Shown in pieces: positions 1-8,218 of a stretch of DNA of 64,000 bases. The stretch lies in assembly GCF_013423485.1 (NCBI RefSeq), contig NZ_JABFFR010000028.1, positions 97,432-161,431 of the forward strand, read 5' to 3'. A program made the translations under genes and the position numbers. How positions within the stretch are numbered: position 1 is the first letter of the stretch; each line of letters begins with the position of its first letter. The notes under the pieces are model-generated. The model made no database searches and was not told the origin of the DNA. It saw nothing but the letters and a program-made list of their open reading frames with translations. This DNA comes from Azospirillum oleiclasticum. GTDB taxonomy: Bacteria > Pseudomonadota > Alphaproteobacteria > Azospirillales > Azospirillaceae.

Positions 1-893
<893 letters not shown>

Positions 894-961
894 GGGGCGG
901 CCCGTCCCCGAAAGGTCGCTTGCATGCGGGTGCCGGCGACACCATCTATTATCGGGTGACG

Positions 962-1017
962 AGGGCGGCCCTACCGCCCTTCGACCCGCGTGTCCCGAGG
1001 GCGGCGCAGGCCGCCCT
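962..1017. terminator. Two tandem GC hairpins downstream of lepA
   Basis: The first hairpin pairs AGGGCGG (962-968) with CCGCCCT (974-980). The second pairs AGGGCGGC (998-1005) with GCCGCCCT (1010-1017) around a GCAG loop. The two stems share almost the same sequence, so alternative cross-pairing is possible. There is no T tract, only TTCGTCGTTTCG afterwards. They may end lepA transcription or protect its 3' end. Confidence 0.4.
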
Positions 1018-1070
1018 TCGTCGTTTCGGCGGCGCGCGGGACGGCGTACGAAACGACCGACGAGGGCACC

Positions 1071-1310
1071 ATGGCATCCGAAAAGAGATCCGCCGACCGC
1101 AAGGATCTCGACACGATGACGCGCGACTTCCTCTCCAAAGGTGGCCAGATCGTCCGCTGCCCGCCAGGGCCATCGGAGAACGTCGTCACCAAGCACGGCT
1201 CCTTCCGCCGCCGCAACACCCAGAACCAGAATCAGAACCAGGCCAAGCCCGCCGAAACGGTTGCGGCGGCCCCGGTGGCCCCGGCCAAGCCCGACGGCGA
1301 GGCCGGCTGA
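1071..1310 (+). CDS. Small conserved hypothetical protein (79 aa)
   Basis: A 79-residue protein starting MASEKRSADRK at an ATG; an upstream in-frame ATG at 990 lies in the hairpin region and is less likely. The N-terminal half is charged and holds a short ordered-looking stretch, FLSKGGQIVRCPPGP. The C-terminal half is low complexity: an Asn/Gln run (NQNQNQN) and then an Ala/Pro tail. There is no signal peptide or membrane segment. It stands alone between the lepA hairpins and the SH3 protein gene. Function is unknown; the KGGQ-x-RCPPG pattern reminds me of small uncharacterised regulators, but that is only an impression. Confidence 0.6.
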   Translation: MASEKRSADRKDLDTMTRDFLSKGGQIVRCPPGPSENVVTKHGSFRRRNTQNQNQNQAKPAETVAAAPVAPAKPDGEAG

Positions 1311-1386
1311 GCCGACGCACCGCGGTGGACGCCGGACGGGACCGCGGGCAGAATGACGCCGCACCCCGTCCGGCGGAACCGATCCC

Positions 1387-2298
1387 ATGGCGCCCGTCCT
1401 GCGCTCCCTTCTCCTGTTCCTTGTCGCCGTCCTGGCGCTGGCCGGCCCGCATCCGGCCCAGGCGCAGAGCCCCGTCGCCACCGGTGCGCCGCTGACCGGC
1501 GAGGTGGTGTTGAACCGCGATGTCGAGGTGCGTGTCGGTCCGTCGGAGGACGCGCGCATCGTCATGACTCTTTCCAAGGGCAAGCCGCTCAACGCGCTGG
1601 GCACCCCGCGCGGCACGAACTGGACCCAGGTCGCGATCGGCGGCCAGCCCATCGGCTATGTGCCGTGGACCGCGCTCGACCCCGTCTACATACCCCGCTT
1701 CCCCAATTACGGCGCCCCGTCCGCGGCGGGGCCGGCGCCCGGTGCCGCGGCGGCGGTCGCCGCCGTCGTGCCGCGCGCGGAGTGGGAAGCCGCCGCCGCC
1801 GGCGCCCCGCCGCAGAACGGCTACGTCGTCGCCACCCGCAACATCGGCGTCACGGAGTTCGTGGACGCCAAGAAGCGCCGCACCGTCACGTTGCGCCGCG
1901 GTCAGGTGATCAAGCTGGGTGAGGTGCAGAACGGCCGGGTCGACCTGCTGCTCCCCGGCCGGGAGCGGGTGGTCGCCGGCTTCGACGGGCTGCTCGGCGT
2001 GGCCGGCGCCTATCCGGTGCCGGGCCTGCCGCCGGTCGGCACCGCCCCGCTCTTCGCCGCCAAGCTCGGGGAGTTCGTCAGCTACGAGGAGGCGCTGCGG
2101 GCGTGGCAGGCCTTCGTCGCCGGCCCCGGCGCCCAGTGGCGCGACCGCCCGCCGGTGGTCTGGCCGGTCTTCCGCTCCGGCCACGCCTTCTTCCAGATGG
2201 GGGCCGGGCCCTTCCAGGGGGTGGAACTGGACCGCGTCTGCACCACGCTCGCCCAGCGCGGCCTCGACTGTACGCCGGTTGAATTGCAGACCTTCTGA
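1387..2298 (+). CDS. Exported bacterial SH3-domain protein
   Basis: A 303-residue secreted or periplasmic protein. Residues 1-26 form a Sec signal peptide (hydrophobic LLLFLVAVLALAG core, AQA cleavage site). Residues ~36-100 match a bacterial SH3 (SH3b) fold, with the V-x-V-R-x-GPS start, a GTNWTQV strand and the IGYVPWTAL end. A Pro/Ala/Gly linker (~115-150) follows. A second beta-rich segment (~155-215) may be a degenerate SH3 repeat. Such domains often bind peptidoglycan. The gene lies just upstream of the response regulator gene, 71 bp away on the same strand, but no functional link is evident. The substrate is unknown. Confidence 0.7.
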   Translation: MAPVLRSLLLFLVAVLALAGPHPAQAQSPVATGAPLTGEVVLNRDVEVRVGPSEDARIVMTLSKGKPLNALGTPRGTNWTQVAIGGQPIGYVPWTALDPVYIPRFPNYGAPSAAGPAPGAAAAVAAVVPRAEWEAAAAGAPPQNGYVVATRNIGVTEFVDAKKRRTVTLRRGQVIKLGEVQNGRVDLLLPGRERVVAGFDGLLGVAGAYPVPGLPPVGTAPLFAAKLGEFVSYEEALRAWQAFVAGPGAQWRDRPPVVWPVFRSGHAFFQMGAGPFQGVELDRVCTTLAQRGLDCTPVELQTF

Positions 2299-2369
2299 CC
2301 GCGGCGGGTGGGAATTCACGGCAGAAACTGTTATCGTCCTCCAGGTATTGGGCCAGCTCGGGCGACGCC

Positions 2370-3959
2370 ATGAACCAATCGGACGACGATCTTGTCTTTC
2401 TCGACGACCGGGACGGGCAGAGCGAACGACCACAATCGCTCGTCAATCGCTGGAAGATGCTCATCGTCGATGACGAGCCGGAGGTGCACTCCATCACCAA
2501 GCTGGTCCTCGCCGATTTCCAGTACAAAGGCCGCCCGGCCCAGTTCATCTCCGCCTATTCGGCGGCGGAGGCGCGCGGCGTGCTGGCGCGCGAGGACGAC
2601 ATCGCCATCATCCTGCTGGACGTGGTGATGGAGACCGACGACGCTGGCCTGCAACTCGTCCACCACATCCGCGAGGATCTGAAGAACCGCCATGTGCGCA
2701 TCATCCTGCGCACCGGCCAGCCGGGGCAGGCGCCGGAACGGGCGGTGATCCTCGACTACGACATCAACGACTACAAGGCCAAGACCCAGCTCACCGCCCA
2801 GCAGCTCTTCACCACCACGGTCGCCGCGTTGCGGTCCTACGAGGACATCATGGCGATCGAGACCAACCGGCGCGGGTTGGAGAAGATCATCGAGGCGTCC
2901 TCCTCGCTGTTCCAGGCGCGCTCGATGAAGCTGTTCGCGGCGGGCGTCCTGACGCAGCTTTCCGCACTGCTGGGCGTCGGCCCCGACGCCATCCTGTGCG
3001 TGCAGCGCGGGTCGGTGATGGGCCGCAACCACGACGGCATCTATGTGCTGGCGGGATCCGGCCGCTTCGAATCGCTGATCAACGAGCCGGCGGCCGAGCA
3101 TGTGGACCAGGGCGTGCTCCAGGCGGTGCTGCAGTGCCTGGAACTGCGCCGGCACGTCTACGGCCCCGACCACTGCACCCTCTACATCCGCACGCCCAAC
3201 CACCGCGAGAACGTCGTCTACCTGCGCTCCGACCGGCCGCTGTCGGACCTGGACCGCAGCCTGATCGAGCTGTTCTGCGGCAAGATCTCCGTCGGTTTCG
3301 ACAACCTCTCCCGCTTCGAGCAGGCGCGTCGGGCGCAGGAGGCCACGCTGGTGCTGCTGAGCGGCATGGCCGAGCGTGACCGGGCGGCGGCAACCGCGGA
3401 CAGCCTGCGCGTCGCCGCCGTGGCGGAGCGGATCGCCCGCGCGCTGCAGGCGGCGGGGAAGGTGCCGGATAGCGCGGACGAGCCGCTGGCCGAGACCATC
3501 GGCTTCGCCGCCGTGCTGCACGATGTCGGCAACACCACGCTCGACCCGGCGCTGCTGTCCAAGGCCATGGCCTTGGACCCCGGCGAGCGCGTGGCGATGC
3601 AGGCGCACACGCTGGCGGGGCAGACCCTGCTCGGCCGCGCCGCCGCCCTGGCCGACAACCGCGGCTTCCTGCATCTCGCGGCGGAGGTCGCGCGCTCCCA
3701 TCACGAGCGCTGGGACGGCAGCGGCTATCCCGACGGGCTGGCGGGGGAGGCGATCCCGCTGGCCGCGCGCATCGTGGCGGTGGCCGACGTCTACGACGCC
3801 ATGACCAGCCCCCGCCCCTGGCGCCCCGCCCACCCGACGGCCGACGCCGTGGCCGCCATCCGCGCCGGCGCCGGCACGCAGTTCGACCCTGAGGTGGTGG
3901 CGGCCTTCCTGAGCGTGGCGGACGAGTTGGAGACCGGGGCGCTCGACGGCCAGCCCTGA
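2370..3959 (+). CDS. Response regulator with DUF3369 and HD-GYP domain
   Basis: A 529-residue cytoplasmic regulator with three parts. The receiver domain (~30-155) has LIVDDEP at 31-37 and the likely phospho-acceptor Asp84 in ILLDVVME. A DUF3369 sensor-like middle follows (~175-320). The C-terminal HD-GYP domain (~345-525) has His384-Asp385 and the HHE...DGSGYP block at 444-454. HD-GYP enzymes usually hydrolyse cyclic di-GMP. Here the canonical HDxGK reads HDVGN, so the conserved Lys is Asn388, which could alter activity. No histidine kinase gene is adjacent. The gene is convergent with the penicillin-binding protein gene. Domain calls are firm; the enzymatic activity is inferred. Confidence 0.88.
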   Translation: MNQSDDDLVFLDDRDGQSERPQSLVNRWKMLIVDDEPEVHSITKLVLADFQYKGRPAQFISAYSAAEARGVLAREDDIAIILLDVVMETDDAGLQLVHHIREDLKNRHVRIILRTGQPGQAPERAVILDYDINDYKAKTQLTAQQLFTTTVAALRSYEDIMAIETNRRGLEKIIEASSSLFQARSMKLFAAGVLTQLSALLGVGPDAILCVQRGSVMGRNHDGIYVLAGSGRFESLINEPAAEHVDQGVLQAVLQCLELRRHVYGPDHCTLYIRTPNHRENVVYLRSDRPLSDLDRSLIELFCGKISVGFDNLSRFEQARRAQEATLVLLSGMAERDRAAATADSLRVAAVAERIARALQAAGKVPDSADEPLAETIGFAAVLHDVGNTTLDPALLSKAMALDPGERVAMQAHTLAGQTLLGRAAALADNRGFLHLAAEVARSHHERWDGSGYPDGLAGEAIPLAARIVAVADVYDAMTSPRPWRPAHPTADAVAAIRAGAGTQFDPEVVAAFLSVADELETGALDGQP

Positions 3960-3966
3960 CCGCCCC

Positions 3967-6042
3967 TTACCGCGGGTTGTCGTTCGACCAGTCGTATTCG
4001 ACGCGCGGCGTCTTTCCGGTGATCTGCTCGATCAGCCCGCCGATGCCGCTGTCGGTGCGGCGGGGTGCCGGCCGTGCCGCGGCGGCGACCGGCGGCAGGA
4101 GCCCGACGCCGTCCAGACCCGGCAGCGGGCGGACCGGTCGGCCGGCGTGCGCGTCGCTCATGAAGGCGTGCCAGAGCTTGGCCGGCAGGCTGCCGCCGGT
4201 GATCTTCTTCATCTCGGCGTTGTTGTCGTTGCCCAGCCAGACGCCGGCCACGAGGTCGGCGGTGAAGCCGACGAACCATGCGTCGTGATAATCCTGCGTC
4301 GTCCCGGTCTTGCCGGCCGCCGGGCGGTCGAGCTTCGCCGACTTGCCGGTGCCGTAGTCCAGCACCCCCGTCATCATGCGGGTGAGCTGGGCGACGTTGG
4401 CGGGGTTGGCGACCGGACCGCCGCCGCTGGGGCGCCGGCTGTAGAGCACGGCGCCGCTGCGGTCGCGGATCTCCAGGATCGCGTAGGGCCAGTTGGGCAC
4501 GCCGCGGTTGGCGATGCCGGCATAGGCGCGGGTCAGCTCCAGCAGCGTCACCTCGCTGGTGCCGAGCGCCAGCGACAGGTCCTTGGTGAGGGGCGAGCCG
4601 ATGCCGAGGCCGCCGGCGGTGCGGCGCACCCGCTCCGTGCCGATGCGGTCGATGATGCGGACGGTGGCGGTGTTGGAGGAGTGGGCGAGCGCCTGCGCCA
4701 TGGTGATGGAGCCACGGTACTTGCCGTCGTAGTTGCCGGGGCTCCAGTCGGCGATGCGGACGGGGGAGTCCTCGACCATCTGGTCCATGGTCCAGCCGGC
4801 TTCCAGCGCCGCCAGATAGACGAAGGGCTTGAAGGCCGATCCCGGCTGGCGCATCGCCTGGGTGGCGCGGTTGTACTCGCTGGCGTCGTAGTCGCGACCG
4901 CCGACCAGCGCGCGCACCGCACCGTCCGCCGTCATCGCCACCAGCGCCGCCTGCCCCACATTGGCCTGGGCGCCGGGGCCGCTCAGCATCTCCCGCACCC
5001 GCTCCTCCGCCGCGTGCTGGAGCGACAGGTCGAGTGTGGTCCGGACGACGACGTCGCCATGGTCGCGGCCGATGAAGCCGGCCACCAGCTCGGTCACCCA
5101 GTCGGCGAAGTAGCGGCCATCGCCGCCCGGCGCGCGGCGAGGGGAGGGCGGGGCGTTCAGCGCGGCCTGCCTCTGCTCGGGGTAGATGAAGCCGGCATCC
5201 TCCATCGCCGCCAGCACCACCTTGCCGCGCTCCAGCGCCTCGTCGGGGTTGGAGCTGGGGGAGTAGCGCGACGGGGCCTTGAGCAGCCCGGCGAGGATGG
5301 CCGCCTCGCGCAGGGTCACCTCGGTGGCGGGCTTGCCGAAATAGGTGCGGGCGGCGGCGTCCATGCCGTAGGTGCCGGCGCCGAGATAGACGCGGTTCAG
5401 ATAGGCGGTGAGGATCTCGTCCTTGGTGAAGCGGTGCTCCAGCCACAGCGCCAGCATCGCCTCCTGGATCTTGCGCTTCAGCGAGCGTTCCGGCGTCAGG
5501 AACAGGTTCTTGGCGAGCTGCTGGGTGATGGTGGAGCCGCCCTGCACCGTGCGGCCCGACCGCCAGTTGGTGTAGAAGGCGCGCGCCAGTCCGATCGGGT
5601 CGATGCCGAAATGGTAGCGGAAGCGCCGGTCCTCGATGGCGAGCACCGCGTTGACCAGATGCTCCGGCATCTCCGCGGTGCGGACCACGGTACCGTGCAG
5701 GTCGCCGAAGCGCGCGAATTCCGACCCGTCGGCGGCCTGCACCACGATGGACGCGCGCCGCTCCGCCTGCGCCACCTTGGACACGTCGGGCAGGTCGTAA
5801 GCGAACCAGGCCAGCGCCGCGGCCACGACCATGCCGCCCCAGATGCCGGCGACCAGCAACCAGGACAGCGCGGTTCGCAGGAAGGGCCGCCCGCCGCCGG
5901 AGGGACGGTGCCGGCGTTCGGGCCGGCGTGGCGGCGGCTTCCTCGGCCCGTTGGGGCGCGGGCTGCGGCCGCGCCGGGGGGGTGCGTCGTCCTCCCGCTC
6001 GGTCCCGACGGGGCGGGGGCCCGGGAACAACTCGGACGTCAC
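3967..6042 (-). CDS. Class A penicillin-binding protein (PBP1a type)
   Basis: A bifunctional peptidoglycan synthase of 691 residues. A Pro/Arg-rich cytoplasmic tail (~1-50) precedes one membrane anchor (LSWLLVAGIWGGMVVAAAL, ~58-80). The GT51 glycosyltransferase domain follows, with catalytic Glu137 in IEDRRF and the QGGSTITQQLAKN block. The transpeptidase domain has Ser402 in SAFKP, the SSN motif and KTGT at 578-581. All catalytic motifs are intact. The start is GTG (MTSELFPGP), with only a weak ribosome-binding site. The C-terminal tail after ~640 is Pro/Arg-rich and probably disordered. The 92 bp upstream separate it from the SpoU methylase gene on the same strand. Confidence 0.93.
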   Translation of the reverse strand: MTSELFPGPRPVGTEREDDAPPRRGRSPRPNGPRKPPPRRPERRHRPSGGGRPFLRTALSWLLVAGIWGGMVVAAALAWFAYDLPDVSKVAQAERRASIVVQAADGSEFARFGDLHGTVVRTAEMPEHLVNAVLAIEDRRFRYHFGIDPIGLARAFYTNWRSGRTVQGGSTITQQLAKNLFLTPERSLKRKIQEAMLALWLEHRFTKDEILTAYLNRVYLGAGTYGMDAAARTYFGKPATEVTLREAAILAGLLKAPSRYSPSSNPDEALERGKVVLAAMEDAGFIYPEQRQAALNAPPSPRRAPGGDGRYFADWVTELVAGFIGRDHGDVVVRTTLDLSLQHAAEERVREMLSGPGAQANVGQAALVAMTADGAVRALVGGRDYDASEYNRATQAMRQPGSAFKPFVYLAALEAGWTMDQMVEDSPVRIADWSPGNYDGKYRGSITMAQALAHSSNTATVRIIDRIGTERVRRTAGGLGIGSPLTKDLSLALGTSEVTLLELTRAYAGIANRGVPNWPYAILEIRDRSGAVLYSRRPSGGGPVANPANVAQLTRMMTGVLDYGTGKSAKLDRPAAGKTGTTQDYHDAWFVGFTADLVAGVWLGNDNNAEMKKITGGSLPAKLWHAFMSDAHAGRPVRPLPGLDGVGLLPPVAAAARPAPRRTDSGIGGLIEQITGKTPRVEYDWSNDNPR

Positions 6043-6134
6043 GGGTGAGCACCGCCTTCTGGTTCGCCGGCCGGGCGCATTCCCGGCTTACGCTTTCGAT
6101 ATAAGGCAGGCCCGCGGGGCGCGGAAGGCCGGCC

Positions 6135-7031
6135 TCAGGCGGTCCCCGATTTGTTCCGCGGGCGTTGCGGATGGGCGACTCCACCCGCGCATCCATCGTG
6201 GGCCCGGGTGATCGCGTTGATCAGGATCGCCGCGGTGGCCGCCACATTCAGCGACTGGATGCGCCCGGAACCGGGAATGGTCAGCAACTCCGCGCAGGCG
6301 GCGGCGGTGGCGGCGGGGACCCCCTCCTCCTCGTTGCCGAGCACCAGGGCGACCGGCTTGCCGCCGCCGGTCAGCCGGCCGGGATCGATGGTCGGTCGGC
6401 CGGGCTCCAGCGTGGTCGCGACCGTGCGGAAGCCGGCGGGGGCGAGGCCGCGCAGCGCCGCCGGCAGGTCGGGGGCGACCGCGATGTCCAGCCATTCGAA
6501 CCCGCCCTCCGCCACGCGGTAGGCGGCCTCCGACGGCAGCGCCTGACCGGGATGGCCGGACAGCAGCAGACGCGGCAATCCGAAGAAGGCGGCGGTGCGG
6601 GCGATGGCGCCGAGATTGTGGGGGTTGCCGACACCGTCCAGCACCAGCAGCGGCCGTCCTTCCCGAGCCCAGCCGGCGGCGAGCACCGGGTCGAAGCGCG
6701 GCAGGGGCCGCGGCGGCATCAGCGCCACCACGCCGCCATGCAGCACGGTGCCGGCGACGCGGGCCAGTTCGTCGGCGTCCACCATGCGGAACGGGCGGCG
6801 TGCGGCGGCCAGCCGCTCGGTGAAGGGGGCGACCGCCGCTTTCAGCCCCGGCTCGTAGAACAGCCGCTCGACCCGGCCCGGTTCGTGCTCGAACAGGGCC
6901 GACACCGCGGCCAGCCCGGCCACGCGGAACAGGCGCTCGCGCGCCGGGCGGGCCGGCGGCGGGGCGGCGGGGCGGCCGCGCGGCGCATCGGCCGGGCGCC
7001 GCGGGCGGAGGAAGCGGGCCGGCGGTGCCAT
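6135..7031 (-). CDS. SpoU/TrmH-family RNA 2'-O-methyltransferase
   Basis: A SAM-dependent rRNA or tRNA ribose methyltransferase of 298 residues. An N-terminal basic, Pro-rich stretch (1-32) leads into a substrate-binding domain (~33-120). The SPOUT knot follows, with motif 1 DGVGNPHNLGAIARTA (132-147), motif 2 LGNEEEGV (~230) and motif 3 IPGSGRIQSLNVA (~256-268). The layout resembles RlmB (23S rRNA Gm2251) and TrmH; the exact target cannot be told from sequence. The ATG start is preceded by GAAGG at good spacing. It is transcribed after the SDR gene, across a small hairpin. Confidence 0.88.
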   Translation of the reverse strand: MAPPARFLRPRRPADAPRGRPAAPPPARPARERLFRVAGLAAVSALFEHEPGRVERLFYEPGLKAAVAPFTERLAAARRPFRMVDADELARVAGTVLHGGVVALMPPRPLPRFDPVLAAGWAREGRPLLVLDGVGNPHNLGAIARTAAFFGLPRLLLSGHPGQALPSEAAYRVAEGGFEWLDIAVAPDLPAALRGLAPAGFRTVATTLEPGRPTIDPGRLTGGGKPVALVLGNEEEGVPAATAAACAELLTIPGSGRIQSLNVAATAAILINAITRAHDGCAGGVAHPQRPRNKSGTA

Positions 7032-7080
7032 GGCGTGCCTTCGGGTTCCGGGACGGGGCGTGCATCATGGCGCAAGCCCC

Positions 7081-7099
7081 GCCCGCCCTCAAGGCGGGC
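7081..7099 (-). terminator. Hairpin between the SDR and SpoU genes
   Basis: GCCCGCC (7081-7087) pairs perfectly with GGCGGGC (7093-7099) around a 5-base loop. It lies 16 bp after the stop of the SDR gene in the direction of transcription. There is no T tract, so it is a weak intrinsic terminator or an attenuator before the SpoU gene. Confidence 0.4.
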
Positions 7100-7114
7100 C
7101 CTCGGTGCGAAGCC

Positions 7115-8095
7115 TCACCGCCGCGGGCCGCCCCGCGCCATGCCGGTCCAGGCCGCGGCGGCGGCGACCGTCAGGCCGGCGACCATGGCCGGCGCGATCC
7201 AGCCGGGCAGCGGCGTCTTGAAGCCGCCATGCACCCCTTGCCCCGCCTCGACCGGCCGGAACAGGTTGCCGTCGGTGGTGGAACCCGGCGGTGCGTTGCG
7301 GAAATGGCGGTGGAAGCTGCGACCGGCGATGCTCTCCATCAGGCCGGGGGCGATGGCGTGGCCAAGCCGGGCCAGACGCGTCTCCACCCCGACGATGGCG
7401 CGCGGGCGCGGGTTGATGGCGACGTCCACCATGACAGCCGCCACCTCCTCCGGGTCGTGCATGAAGGGGCTGCCGGCGTCCAGTTCGCGGCCGGTGTGGT
7501 TGGCCCCGTGGCTGAGGCCGGGGCTGTCCACGAAGGACGGGTAGACACCGGACACGGCGATCCCCGGCTCCTCCACCAGCTCCGCCCGCAGGCTCTCCAG
7601 CAGCCCGTTCAGCCCGGCCTTGGCGGCGGCGTAGGAGGCGGCGAAGGGCGTCGGCGTCCAGGCGCCGATGGAGACGTTGGCGATGAACACCCCGCGCCCG
7701 TTCCGGCGGAACACCGACAGCGCGGCGTGGGCACCGTAGACATGGCCCAGCAGGTCGATCTCGATGGTGCGGCGGTGGGCCTCCACCGGCGTCTCGTCGA
7801 AGCGCCCGACGGCGCCGGTGCCGGCGTTGGCGATCCACACGTCGATGGTGCCGAAGCTCGCCACCGCCCGGTCGGCGAGCGCCTTGACGGCGGCGGGATC
7901 CGTGACATCGGTGGGCACGACGATGGCGTCCGCACCCGCGGCCCGGCATTCCTCCGCCACCTCCTCCAAGGCACCTTCGCGCCGCGCCGCCAGCACGAGC
8001 CGGGCGCCCTCCCGCGCGAAAGCGAGCGCCGCCGCGCGCCCGATGCCGCTCGACGCCCCGGCGATCACCACCACGGCCTGCTGAAGCCTGTCCAT
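7115..8095 (-). CDS. Short-chain dehydrogenase/reductase with C-terminal membrane helix
   Basis: A classical SDR oxidoreductase of 326 residues. The nucleotide-binding motif GASSGIG is at 13-19, NAG at 90-92 and the catalytic triad at Ser142, Tyr155 and Lys159. Arg39-Arg40 after strand 2 suggests NADP(H). Beyond the ~250-residue core a tail ends in a hydrophobic helix (PAMVAGLTVAAAAAW, ~302-320) and could tether the enzyme to the membrane. I chose the ATG at 8095 (MDRLQQ), with GGAG at good spacing; the reading frame stays open to 8203 but without SDR homology. The substrate is unknown. Confidence 0.88.
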   Translation of the reverse strand: MDRLQQAVVVIAGASSGIGRAAALAFAREGARLVLAARREGALEEVAEECRAAGADAIVVPTDVTDPAAVKALADRAVASFGTIDVWIANAGTGAVGRFDETPVEAHRRTIEIDLLGHVYGAHAALSVFRRNGRGVFIANVSIGAWTPTPFAASYAAAKAGLNGLLESLRAELVEEPGIAVSGVYPSFVDSPGLSHGANHTGRELDAGSPFMHDPEEVAAVMVDVAINPRPRAIVGVETRLARLGHAIAPGLMESIAGRSFHRHFRNAPPGSTTDGNLFRPVEAGQGVHGGFKTPLPGWIAPAMVAGLTVAAAAAWTGMARGGPRR

Positions 8096-8218
8096 TCCCG
8101 TCTCCGTCCTGGTTCTCCGTCGGGAACAGGTGCCGGGCCTTTCCATTCCCGGCGGCGGTTGACCGCAAGCCTGGGCTGTGCGTTCATCGCTCGGCCTACG
8201 CACAAAGAGGTAAGCCCG

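Noticed and set aside
4147..6048. Long open frame antisense to the penicillin-binding protein gene
   Set aside because: It mirrors the PBP gene with His/Gly/Ala/Arg-rich translation and no domain; a GC-rich shadow. The same applies to many other long antisense frames in the window, for example 8231-10654, 20769-23468, 58352-60619 and 61575-63008.
7025..8218. N-terminal extension of the patatin gene
   Set aside because: The frame is open but translates the complement of the SDR gene; the signal peptide and Shine-Dalgarno fix the start at 8219.
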